From NCBI GenBank assembly GCA_964405665.1, contig CAYOOT010000024.1, forward strand, positions 1-31,796: a DNA stretch of 31,796 nucleotides, written 5' to 3'. Every line of letters begins with the position of its first letter. Position 1 is the stretch's first letter. Below the pieces are notes generated by a model. That model was not told the origin of the DNA. It did no database searches and was given only the letters and a program-made list of their open reading frames with translations. Position numbers and translations under genes: made by a program. Origin of the DNA: CAYOOT01 sp964405665. Its GTDB lineage: Bacteria; Bdellovibrionota_C; UBA2361; SZUA-149; CAZDWZ01. This document shows, one piece after another, positions 25,018 through 31,796 of the stretch.

Positions 25018-27477
25018 CTATTTAAGATAACTCGCTACCCGCACAATATCTGCCAAAACTCCCGCTGCTGTCACTTCTGTTCCCGCTCCTGGCCCTTTGA
25101 TTACCAAGGGACGGTCGAAATAACGTTTCGTGGTAAAAGAAATTATATTGTCGCTGCCACTGAGCGAGTAAAAAGGATGGTTAGGGTCTATTGCTTGCAA
25201 AGAGATGGAAGCTTTCCCGTCTTCGATTTGTCCGATGTACCGAAGAACTTTTCCATTACTTTCTGCTTTTTTTCTCAGCTCATCAAATTCTGTATCAGCT
25301 TGAGGAAGAAGTCGTAAAAATTCTTCTGCGCTTTCTGCTTTTTGGCAAAAAGTGGGGATCAGAGATTGCATTTCCACATCAGTTTCTTCAATGCTTAATC
25401 CTGATTCTCTGGCTAGGATTAAAAGCTTTCGCATAAAGTCCATCCCATTTAAATCATCTCGGGGATCGGGCTCAGTAAAACCTTTGGCCTTAGCTTCCAA
25501 AACTGCATCGCTAAAGGATCGTTCTTCATTGAAAGAATTAAAAATAAAACTTAAAGTTCCGGAAAGCACCGCCTCAATTCTGATAATTTCGTCACCACTA
25601 TGGATTAAATCCTTTAATGTTCCAATGACAGGAAGGCCTGCACCGACATTGGTTTCATAAAAAAACTTAACGTTTGATTTTGCAGCGCATTCTTGCAGAT
25701 CTAAATATCTAGAATAAGAGCCGGAATTACCTTTTTTATTGGGTGAAACAAGAGAAATACTGGAACTTAAAATATCTTTATAAAACCGCACTATTTCTTC
25801 ACTGGCGGTGCAATCAATAAAAATACTGTTTGGCAGGTTCGATTTTTTCATTTTGGAAACAAAAATATCCAGATTGCTATCTTCGCAGTCATCAAGATAA
25901 CAATATCTCCACTTTTCCAAATCGATGCCTTCTTCGTTGAAATGCATTTTTTTGGAATTGGCAATGCCAATTAATTTAAATTCAATATCTTTTTTCCTAA
26001 AATCCTCTTCTTGCCTTTTAATTTGCTCAAGCAATGCTCCGCCGACATAACCGGTCCCGGCAAGATAAAGATGAATTGTGGTTCTTTCGGAAAGGAAAAA
26101 GGAATCATGTAAAGCTTTCAGGGCTTTGCTTTCATCTTTTTGCTCGATAATCGCTGAAACATTAAATTCCGAGGCACCAAGAGCAATCGCTACGACATTT
26201 ATTCCGTTTTTTCCGAGAGTTCGAAATAGCCTTCCAGAGACTCCGTGAGTACTTAACAAGTGTCTGCCGATTGCGGCAAGAGCAGTATAATTTTTATCTT
26301 CGTCCAAAACTTTTAATCGAGAATTGTTAATTTCCAAATTAAATTCCGCATTAATTATTTTCTTTGTCTTCTCGGCAAATTCAACTTTTGTTACAAAGCA
26401 AAAAGATCTTTCGGCGGAAGCTTGAGTTGTCAAAAGAACTTCTATTTTTTCTTTGGAAATGACGTTTAAAAGTCTGGAGGAAATTTTGATGATATCGGCA
26501 TCGCCTTGGGCTTTTAATTGGAACACAGAAACCGGACTGATGGAAGAGAGGCCGGTTACGAAGAATTTCCCCGGAGAAGGATCGCTGACTATCTCAGAAA
26601 ATTCCAGATCCGGTTTAAGAATATTTTTAATTTTAATTTTAATTTTTTTATCAATCGCCGGTTGCATTGCCGTAGAGTTAAGAATTTTTGCTCCAAAATA
26701 ACAAAACTCGGCGGCTTCTTCGTAAGTTAAATGCGGTATGGTGAAAGCTTGCTTTACTTTTTGCGGATCTGCAGTCATGATTCCGTCAACCAGCGTCCAA
26801 ATTTCAATTTCTTTTAGATTTAAGGCTTTGGCAATTAATGTTGCAGTATATTCGGAACTTCCTCTTCCTAAGGTGGTTGTTTCTCCTTTTGTTGTCGAAG
26901 AGATAAATCCAGCAACAATAGTAATTTTTTTGGGATCGGGAAAAGCAGTAATGATATTTTGATTTGTTAATTCAAAAAGAACCTTTGCCTGTCCAAAATT
27001 ATCATCTGTCTTAATTAATTTTCTAGTGTCAAAATAATCCAAATCTTCTTCTTTAAATTGTTCTAAAAGATAACCTTTGATAATCTGAGAAGAAAATCTT
27101 TCTCCAAAACTCATCAAATAGTCCATGGTTTTGGGAGAAAGTTCTTTCAGCAGAAAAATACCCTGAAGAATAAGTTTTAAATCCTCAAAGATTTCATTAG
27201 CAGTAAATACTGTTGGACTTCTAAGGCTTCCCGGAATATTAGCTTTGATAAAGTTAATATGTCGTTCTTTAAAAGCTTGAAAAAGACTGGAATATTCCTC
27301 TTTGCCCTCAGCTGCATAAGTGCCCATACGCACCAATTGATCGGTTGCTCCAACGAGTGCGGAAATTACTAAGATAACTTTTTTATTTTCGTTTAAATGT
27401 TTTTTTACGATATAGCTCAGATTGCTCAGACCATTCTCAGCGCAGATTGAAGAACCACCAAATTTAAGAACTATCAT
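25018..27477 (-). CDS. thrA: Bifunctional aspartokinase / homoserine dehydrogenase
   Basis: Catalyses the first and third steps from aspartate to threonine and methionine. The 819 residues match the ThrA/MetL layout: aspartokinase (KFGGSS at 4-9, TLGRGSSEYTATLIAKALN), ACT-type regulatory region at about 290-460 (GVSGRLFRTLGKNGINVVAIALGASE is typical), then homoserine dehydrogenase from about 465 with the NAD(P)-binding GTGYVGG, the YETNVGAGLPVIGTL block, SGTLSFIFNSF and DPRDDLNGMDFMRKLLILAR. An intact ACT region suggests feedback control by threonine. It has its own promoter. No thrB or thrC is nearby. Confidence 0.96.
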   Translation of the reverse strand: MIVLKFGGSSICAENGLSNLSYIVKKHLNENKKVILVISALVGATDQLVRMGTYAAEGKEEYSSLFQAFKERHINFIKANIPGSLRSPTVFTANEIFEDLKLILQGIFLLKELSPKTMDYLMSFGERFSSQIIKGYLLEQFKEEDLDYFDTRKLIKTDDNFGQAKVLFELTNQNIITAFPDPKKITIVAGFISSTTKGETTTLGRGSSEYTATLIAKALNLKEIEIWTLVDGIMTADPQKVKQAFTIPHLTYEEAAEFCYFGAKILNSTAMQPAIDKKIKIKIKNILKPDLEFSEIVSDPSPGKFFVTGLSSISPVSVFQLKAQGDADIIKISSRLLNVISKEKIEVLLTTQASAERSFCFVTKVEFAEKTKKIINAEFNLEINNSRLKVLDEDKNYTALAAIGRHLLSTHGVSGRLFRTLGKNGINVVAIALGASEFNVSAIIEQKDESKALKALHDSFFLSERTTIHLYLAGTGYVGGALLEQIKRQEEDFRKKDIEFKLIGIANSKKMHFNEEGIDLEKWRYCYLDDCEDSNLDIFVSKMKKSNLPNSIFIDCTASEEIVRFYKDILSSSISLVSPNKKGNSGSYSRYLDLQECAAKSNVKFFYETNVGAGLPVIGTLKDLIHSGDEIIRIEAVLSGTLSFIFNSFNEERSFSDAVLEAKAKGFTEPDPRDDLNGMDFMRKLLILARESGLSIEETDVEMQSLIPTFCQKAESAEEFLRLLPQADTEFDELRKKAESNGKVLRYIGQIEDGKASISLQAIDPNHPFYSLSGSDNIISFTTKRYFDRPLVIKGPGAGTEVTAAGVLADIVRVASYLK

Positions 27478-27508
27478 CAGATTCTCTAAAAGCTTATTAA
27501 AAATAAGG

Positions 27509-27536
27509 ATAATAGCGAAAGTTTAGTTCTTGTCAA
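27509..27536 (-). promoter_or_regulatory. Sigma70-type promoter of thrA
   Basis: On the minus strand: a perfect TTGACA (27536-27531), a 16-base spacer and TATTAT (27514-27509), 32 bases before the thrA ATG. This leaves a 5' leader of only about 25 bases, too short for threonine attenuation. Confidence 0.7.
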
Positions 27537-27538
27537 AT

Positions 27539-27566
27539 TCCTGTGTTTTCAAAAGAAAACACAGGA
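27539..27566. terminator. Strong hairpin between thiD and thrA
   Basis: Twelve-base perfect stem (27539-27550 and 27555-27566, TCCTGTGTTTTC) with an AAAA loop, immediately upstream of the thrA -35 box. It probably ends thiD transcripts before the thrA promoter; no long T-run follows on either strand, so rho-independent action is uncertain. Confidence 0.5.
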
Positions 27567-27637
27567 TCTCGACGAAGCCTTGAGCTTGCGAGTCCCCTCC
27601 GAGGCACAGAGCCTCGTTATAATTGGAAGAAACTTTA

Positions 27638-27726
27638 GGAATTTAAACACTGAGCACACGGAGCAACAGAGAAGGATAATAATTTTTTCCCCCTCTGTTG
27701 CTCCGTGTGCTCTGTGTTTAAATTCC
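27638..27726. repeat. AGAGCAC-family long inverted repeat, copy 2
   Basis: Arms 27638-27671 and 27693-27726 match at 33 of 34 bases; loop of 21 bases with a T-run. Same family as the element at 18907-19010: both start (G)GAATTTAAACAC(A/T)GAGCAC. The thiD stop codon TAA (27720-27718 on the minus strand) lies in the TTTAAA of the right arm. Confidence 0.92.
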
Positions 27727-28503
27727 AGGTTTAACAAAATGATTCACCGGCCCAAAACCTTTACCTAATCCTGGTGCTTCCAGAATAGCTTGATTGATGA
27801 ATTCCTTAGATATTTTTACTGCTTCCAACAAGCTTCTTTTTTTAGCAATTTGAGCTGTGATCGCAGCGGAATAAGTGCAACCAGTGCCATGAGTGTTCTT
27901 GGTATTTATTTTAGGATAAGGGAATTGATAAAATTCATTATTGCTATAAAGAAGATCTATTGCTTGACTCTCTAAATGCCCGCCTTTGATTAGAACATTT
28001 TTTGCACCAAGTTTCCCAATACTAATCGCTGCTTGTTCCATGCTTTTTAAATCAAAAACATCTCTTTCTGCTAATCTGCTAGCTTCATAAAGATTGGGAG
28101 TAAGGAGAAAAGCATGGGGGATAATTTTTTTACGCAGAATATTTTCACCATCAGGATCCAAGAGTAAGCTTCCATGTTTACTCACTAAGACGGGATCGAC
28201 AATCAGAGGAAACTCAAATTTTGCAATTTCCAAAGAGAGTGCTTCAGCAACTTCAGCATTTCCCAGAGCACCGGTCTTAGCAGCTGCTGGGGAAAAATCT
28301 TCCAACACTGTTTTTAATTGAGCAAGAACAAGACTAGGCTTTAAAACTTCTACAGCTTCAAACTGAAGGGTATTTTGCACGGTGATTAAAGTGATGACGC
28401 TGCAACCATAAGTCTGATGCTGATGAAATGTTTTTAAATCTGCCTGAATTCCGGCTCCCCCTGAAGGGTCTGATCCAGCAATTGTTAAGGTTACCGCAAA
28501 CAT
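27718..28503 (-). CDS. thiD: Hydroxymethylpyrimidine (phosphate) kinase
   Basis: Phosphorylates hydroxymethylpyrimidine and its monophosphate for thiamine synthesis; ribokinase-like fold. The 261 residues show the signature TIAGSDPSGGAGIQADLKTF, the VQNT motif, the KGGHLES segment and the anion hole and catalytic base region NTHGTGCTYSAAI. It ends normally (GPVNHF) plus five residues, the last encoded in the flanking repeat. No thiE or thiC is nearby. It diverges from aroG over 173 bases. Confidence 0.95.
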   Translation of the reverse strand: MFAVTLTIAGSDPSGGAGIQADLKTFHQHQTYGCSVITLITVQNTLQFEAVEVLKPSLVLAQLKTVLEDFSPAAAKTGALGNAEVAEALSLEIAKFEFPLIVDPVLVSKHGSLLLDPDGENILRKKIIPHAFLLTPNLYEASRLAERDVFDLKSMEQAAISIGKLGAKNVLIKGGHLESQAIDLLYSNNEFYQFPYPKINTKNTHGTGCTYSAAITAQIAKKRSLLEAVKISKEFINQAILEAPGLGKGFGPVNHFVKPGI

Positions 28504-28536
28504 AACTAATAAATAAATCCTACAAAGTTGCTATTC

Positions 28537-28565
28537 TTGCAAAACCCTTAAAAAAACAATACAAT
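28537..28565 (+). promoter_or_regulatory. Sigma70-type promoter of aroG
   Basis: TTGCAA (28537-28542), a 17-base spacer and TACAAT (28560-28565). Transcription would start near 28572, giving a leader of about 105 bases before the aroG ATG at 28677. Confidence 0.6.
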
Positions 28566-28598
28566 AACTCTTTTTTGTGGGCCAAAGCTATATTGATT

Positions 28599-28664
28599 AA
28601 GGATATATCCCATCCTTTTGGAACATTGCAAACATGCTCTACAAAGTAAAGTTAGCAAGGATGG
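28599..28664 (+). promoter_or_regulatory. Possible RNA switch in the aroG leader
   Basis: CCATCCTT (28610-28617) is perfectly complementary to AAGGATGG (28657-28664), the only Shine-Dalgarno-like sequence before aroG (about 16 bases from the ATG). The same CCATCCTT can instead pair by six bases with AAGGAT at 28599-28604 across a 7-base loop. The two helices exclude each other, so the leader could switch between a hidden and an exposed ribosome-binding site. No known riboswitch or T-box motif was recognised; this is inference from pairing only. Confidence 0.35.
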
Positions 28665-28699
28665 ACATAAAGTTTTATGCAGGAAAAAAGTTTAATTGA
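28634..28699 (+). CDS. Possible 21-codon leader ORF overlapping the aroG start
   Basis: An ATG at 28634 with GGAA ten bases upstream opens 21 codons that end 22 bases inside aroG, in another frame. Tyr and Phe make up four residues (positions 3, 14, 15 and 20). DAHP synthase is the classic target of aromatic amino acid control, so a ribosome pausing here could affect the hairpin or the aroG start. Short ORFs arise by chance in such sequence; expression is unproven. Confidence 0.25.
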   Translation: MLYKVKLARMDIKFYAGKKFN

Positions 28700-29756
28700 T
28701 GTCAATGTTTTAGTAGAAAAACTAATACCCACTCCCAACGAGATTAAAGAAAAAGCCCCGATTACTCCGGCAGCTGCAAAAACAGTTTTGCAATCAAGGG
28801 AAGTTATTAGAAATATTCTAGACAAGAAAGATCCAAGATTATTGGTTGTTGTAGGGCCTTGTTCCATTCATGATTTGAAGGCAGCAAGAGAATATGCCGG
28901 TAAGCTTAAAAATTTAAGTAAGGAAGTTGAAGAAACACTTTTTTTGGTAATGAGAGTTTATTTTTCTAAACCAAGAACGACAATTGGTTGGAAAGGATTT
29001 ATCAACGATCCTTATCTGGATGATTCTTTTAAAATAGAAGACGGATTATTAAAGGCCCGGGAGCTTTTAATAGAAATTACCAATATGGGAGTGGCCACTG
29101 GGACTGAGGCCCTTGACTCTACAACTCCGCAATATATGGATGATTTGATTAGCTGGACGGCGATTGGAGCAAGAACAACCGAATCACAAACTCATCGTGA
29201 AATGGCAAGCGGTCTTTCTACTCCGGTTGGTTTTAAAAATGGCACTGATGGTAATGTCCAAGTGGCAATTAATGCCTTAAAATCTGCTTCCAAATCCCAT
29301 CACTTTCTCGGAATCAATGCGCAAGGTCAAGCGACGGTAATTCAAACACGGGGAAATATTTATGGCCATGTAATCTTAAGAGGAGGAGTTCGACCCAATT
29401 ATGATTCAGTAAGTGTGGCGATGTGTGAAAAGGAATTGATTGCGGCGAAACTGCCAGTAAATATTGTAATTGATTGCAGTCATGGCAATTCTTACAAAGA
29501 TGCTTCTTTACAACCATTGGTTTTGGAAAATATTGCCAATCAGATTACCGATGGCAATAGGTCAATAGTAGGGATGATGCTGGAGAGTAATTTGTTTTTT
29601 GGAACTCAGGATTTGACCAAAGATTTATCTCAATTGGAGTATGGCGTATCGATTACTGATGCTTGTATCGATTGGGAAACTACCGAAAAAGTATTATTAA
29701 AAACTCATGAAAAATTAAAAATGGTTTTGAAAAAAAGGATAGAAGAAAAATGTTAG
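28677..29756 (+). CDS. aroG: 3-deoxy-7-phosphoheptulonate (DAHP) synthase, class I
   Basis: Joins phosphoenolpyruvate and erythrose-4-phosphate, the entry step to the shikimate pathway. The 359 residues match the AroF/AroG/AroH type: GPCSIHD near residue 60, RVYFSKPRTTIGWKGFINDP, the GARTTESQTHREMASGL block, GFKNGTDG, the HFLGI and RGNIYGHVILRGG segments and DCSHGNSYKD (metal ligand region). An N-terminal extension of about 45 residues, where feedback inhibitors bind in this type, is present; which aromatic amino acid inhibits it cannot be read from sequence. The next gene overlaps it by 7 bases. Confidence 0.96.
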   Translation: MQEKSLIDVNVLVEKLIPTPNEIKEKAPITPAAAKTVLQSREVIRNILDKKDPRLLVVVGPCSIHDLKAAREYAGKLKNLSKEVEETLFLVMRVYFSKPRTTIGWKGFINDPYLDDSFKIEDGLLKARELLIEITNMGVATGTEALDSTTPQYMDDLISWTAIGARTTESQTHREMASGLSTPVGFKNGTDGNVQVAINALKSASKSHHFLGINAQGQATVIQTRGNIYGHVILRGGVRPNYDSVSVAMCEKELIAAKLPVNIVIDCSHGNSYKDASLQPLVLENIANQITDGNRSIVGMMLESNLFFGTQDLTKDLSQLEYGVSITDACIDWETTEKVLLKTHEKLKMVLKKRIEEKC

Positions 29757-30118
29757 TTTGCTATATGCCGATTCAAAAAGGGGATGAGATAGAACTGAAA
29801 CTTTGTTTGGTTGCAGATAAACCAGATGTATTCTCTTTACCTGTGGAGATTGATAAATTAGATTTAACAGGGGCTGCAGTATTAAGAGTCGGTCCCGATG
29901 AAGCTTGCGTTGTTTTGCAAGATCCTGCCGATAACCAAATGATTATCTCAGCAATGATTCCTGCACGGATTTATCTTACACCCAATCTTTCGCAGTTTCC
30001 TGGAATAAATACCCAACACCTCAAAGTAGTTAAATACGATGACGGATCCTACAGAACATATTTTAGTCGCGACAAGATTAAGTGGGAAGAATGGGTCGCT
30101 AATCAGGAAAGAAAATAA
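29750..30118 (+). CDS. 122-residue protein of unknown family
   Basis: I do not recognise this protein. No signal peptide or membrane helix. It is rich in beta-type segments (DEIELKLCLVAD, AAVLRVGPDEACVVLQDP, AMIPARIYLTPNL) and ends in a charged, Trp-containing tail (YFSRDKIKWEEWVANQ), so a small beta-sandwich or barrel is possible. The ATG overlaps the end of aroG (AAATGTTAG junction) with AAAAGGATAG upstream, so coupling to aroG is likely; a second ATG five codons later is an alternative start. prfC follows after 15 bases. The position between aroG and prfC gives no clear role. Confidence 0.7.
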   Translation: MLVCYMPIQKGDEIELKLCLVADKPDVFSLPVEIDKLDLTGAAVLRVGPDEACVVLQDPADNQMIISAMIPARIYLTPNLSQFPGINTQHLKVVKYDDGSYRTYFSRDKIKWEEWVANQERK

Positions 30119-30133
30119 ACACTCAAACGATAT

Positions 30134-31744
30134 ATGATTGATGCAGCAGAGCAATCTCAGATTGCTTCAGAAATTTTACAACGTCGTACTTTTGCGATCA
30201 TCAGTCATCCTGATGCCGGAAAAACTACTTTAACAGAAAAACTTCTTCTTTATTCCGGGATGATTCGTACTGCGGGAATGGTTAGAGGAAGAAAAGGCGG
30301 AAAAAGTGCCAGTTCCGATTGGATGGGTATGGAGCAGGAGAGGGGAATATCAATTACTGCCTCTGCAATGCAATTTCGCTATAAGGATGCTTTAATCAAT
30401 GTACTGGATACCCCAGGTCACCAAGATTTTTCCGAAGATACTTATCGCACACTAACCGCTGCCGATTGTGCGGTCATGGTTTTAGATGCGGCAAAAGGAG
30501 TGGAAACTCAGACCAAAAAACTTTTTGCTGTTTGTCAGATGAGAAATATTCCTGTTCTTACTTTTATCAATAAAATGGATTTACCCAGTGAAGATCCCTT
30601 TGCCTTGATGGATGAAGTAGAAAAAGTTTTAGCGGTGCAAGCGGTTCCTCTAAATTGGCCGGTTGGTTATGGCCGAGATTTTGTGGGAATTGTTGATTGC
30701 GCCAGCAGAGACTTGATTGTTTTTACTCGTACTCAAGGTGGAGCACATAAAGCGGAAATGAGGAAATTACCTCTGGAAAAAGCAATTTCCGAGGGCTTGG
30801 TAAAAGGTGAAGTGCTGAAGCAATTAAAATACGAACTTGACCTTTTGGAAGCAGCAGGAAACAAATTTAGCAGAGAAGATTTTTTATCCGGTAAAGTTAC
30901 GCCAGTATTTTTTGGTTCGGCATTAACGAACTTTGGAGTGGAACCATTCTTTGATGCTTTTGTAGACATTGCTCCTTCTCCGCTACCGCGGATTGTTACA
31001 GCGGATTCTGGAGAGGATCTTTTAATCGATCCTTTAAAAGATCCATTCTCGGCCTATGTTTTTAAAATACAAGCCAACATGAACCCGAAACATCGAGACA
31101 GTTTGGCTTTTCTTCGAGTTTGTGCCGGTAAGTTTGATCGCGAAGTTCCTGTTTTTCATCATCGCTTAAACAAAGAAATCAGGCTTTCTCGCTCGCATAG
31201 CATGATGGCCGGAGAAAGAAGCACTTTGGATATCGCTTATGCCGGAGATATTATCGGTGCGATTAATCCCGGAGTTTTTCAAATTGGAGATACTGTTTCA
31301 TTGAAAGGTGGTTTTAATTATAAACCACTGCCGCAGTTTCCTCCAGAGGTGGTGGCCCAAGTTCGTTTGATTGATATTTCCAAAAGAAAAAGTTTTGATA
31401 AAGGCTTATTGCAACTTTCCCAAGAAGGAGCAATACAACTACTTCATTCCTGGGATAATCCTTTGAGTGAGCCTTATGTGGCGGCTGTTGGAAAATTGCA
31501 ATTTGATGTTTTGCAATATCGCCTTCAAGAAGAATACAATGTGGAGACAAAGTTGGATGCTTTGTCTTTTGAATGTGGTTGTTGGTTAAAAGGGGATGTA
31601 AAAACTTTTAAAAAACCGACTTCCGCTTTAATTGTTCGCGATACCAAAGATCGTCCGGTGGTATTGTTTAGAAATACCTGGGAAAAGCAATATGCTCGGG
31701 AACAGAATCCGGCACATGAATTTATTGAGTTTTCGGAATCGTAA
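30134..31744 (+). CDS. prfC: Peptide chain release factor 3
   Basis: GTPase that removes RF1 and RF2 from the ribosome after termination. The 536 residues show P-loop SHPDAGKTT at 24-32, the switch regions with the RF3-specific SSDWMGMEQERGISITASAM, DTPGHQDF, and the NKMD guanine-specificity motif, followed by domain II and the RF3 C-terminal domain. RF3 is not universal in bacteria. It closes a plus-strand run with aroG and the 122-residue gene. There is no clear Shine-Dalgarno sequence. Its TAA stop is completed by the first bases of a heptamer tandem repeat. Confidence 0.97.
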   Translation: MIDAAEQSQIASEILQRRTFAIISHPDAGKTTLTEKLLLYSGMIRTAGMVRGRKGGKSASSDWMGMEQERGISITASAMQFRYKDALINVLDTPGHQDFSEDTYRTLTAADCAVMVLDAAKGVETQTKKLFAVCQMRNIPVLTFINKMDLPSEDPFALMDEVEKVLAVQAVPLNWPVGYGRDFVGIVDCASRDLIVFTRTQGGAHKAEMRKLPLEKAISEGLVKGEVLKQLKYELDLLEAAGNKFSREDFLSGKVTPVFFGSALTNFGVEPFFDAFVDIAPSPLPRIVTADSGEDLLIDPLKDPFSAYVFKIQANMNPKHRDSLAFLRVCAGKFDREVPVFHHRLNKEIRLSRSHSMMAGERSTLDIAYAGDIIGAINPGVFQIGDTVSLKGGFNYKPLPQFPPEVVAQVRLIDISKRKSFDKGLLQLSQEGAIQLLHSWDNPLSEPYVAAVGKLQFDVLQYRLQEEYNVETKLDALSFECGCWLKGDVKTFKKPTSALIVRDTKDRPVVLFRNTWEKQYAREQNPAHEFIEFSES

Positions 31745-31796
31745 ATCAGAAATCAGAAATCAGAAATCAGAAATCAGAAATCAGAAATCAGAAATC
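31743..31796. repeat. Perfect heptanucleotide tandem repeat, runs off window edge
   Basis: AAATCAG repeated 7.7 times without a mismatch from 31743 to the last base, so its full length is unknown. It begins within the stop codon of prfC. Perfect short tandem arrays change copy number by slippage; here it lies after a stop, so it would alter the 3' end or the promoter of the next gene, not the prfC protein. Confidence 0.95.

Noticed and set aside
27478..27717. Threonine attenuator for thrA
   Set aside because: The hairpins lie upstream of the TTGACA/TATTAT promoter, so they would not be in the thrA transcript, and no Thr/Ile-rich leader ORF is present.
28572..28676. T-box or known riboswitch upstream of aroG
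   Set aside because: TTTTGGAAC faintly recalls a T-box, but the conserved T-box core and a specifier hairpin are absent.
31743..31796. CRISPR-like regular repetition
   Set aside because: The 7-base units are directly joined with no spacers, so this is a simple tandem repeat.

Overview
The window is 31.8 kb of dense, AT-rich (roughly 35-38% GC by eye) bacterial chromosome carrying about 30 protein genes, mostly housekeeping. I saw no rRNA, tRNA, CRISPR array, transposase or phage gene, and no gene-free stretch longer than about 250 bases. ExbD, NuoB, full-length PurL with a built-in glutaminase, a fused aspartokinase-homoserine dehydrogenase, class I DAHP synthase and RF3 point to a Gram-negative-type bacterium. 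Several proteins look divergent and several genes have no family I recognise, so an uncultured lineage is plausible; I cannot name the phylum from sequence alone. Many genes lack a clear Shine-Dalgarno sequence and several start with GTG or TTG.

Layout. 1-2473 (minus): ftsB, dciA, tyrS and the start of nuoB, tightly packed. 2656-4212 (plus): enolase and a small two-helix membrane protein. 4252-4683 (minus): a lone ExbD. 4747-7787 (plus): a LarC1-only protein, a 611-residue soluble protein of unknown family and a 69-residue protein. 7884-11420 (minus): a five-gene run, sensorless histidine kinase, def, fmt, rpe, plsY, with overlaps or 3-base gaps. 11423-12571 (plus): an unknown membrane protein starting almost base-to-base with the kinase. 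12693-13598 (minus): a secreted SGNH hydrolase with calcium-binding repeats. 13715-18900 (plus): a GT-C-like membrane protein and purL. 19102-20246 (minus): a hotdog thioesterase and a VapBC-like toxin-antitoxin pair. 20438-22301 (plus): a HEAT-repeat protein and a TerC-family protein. 22304-23950 (minus): a GT-C glycosyltransferase. 23986-24918 (plus): an RsmB/NOP-type RNA methyltransferase. 25018-28503 (minus): thrA and thiD. 28677-31744 (plus): aroG, an unknown 122-residue protein and prfC.

The most distinctive signal is in the repeats. Three unrelated kinds of repeat (a REP/REPIN-like GGGGCACCC palindrome, a long AGAGCAC inverted repeat and an AAATCAG heptamer tandem) sit at the 3' ends of genes, and in four cases the gene's stop codon lies inside the repeat or is completed by it. 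A fifth 3' end, that of the hotdog thioesterase, has been duplicated together with an arm of the AGAGCAC repeat. Other points of interest are a 105-base aroG leader that could hide its own ribosome-binding site and holds a short ORF with aromatic codons, an altered HIGH motif in TyrRS, a LarC lacking its C-terminal half, and a kinase/membrane-protein pair diverging from abutting start codons.
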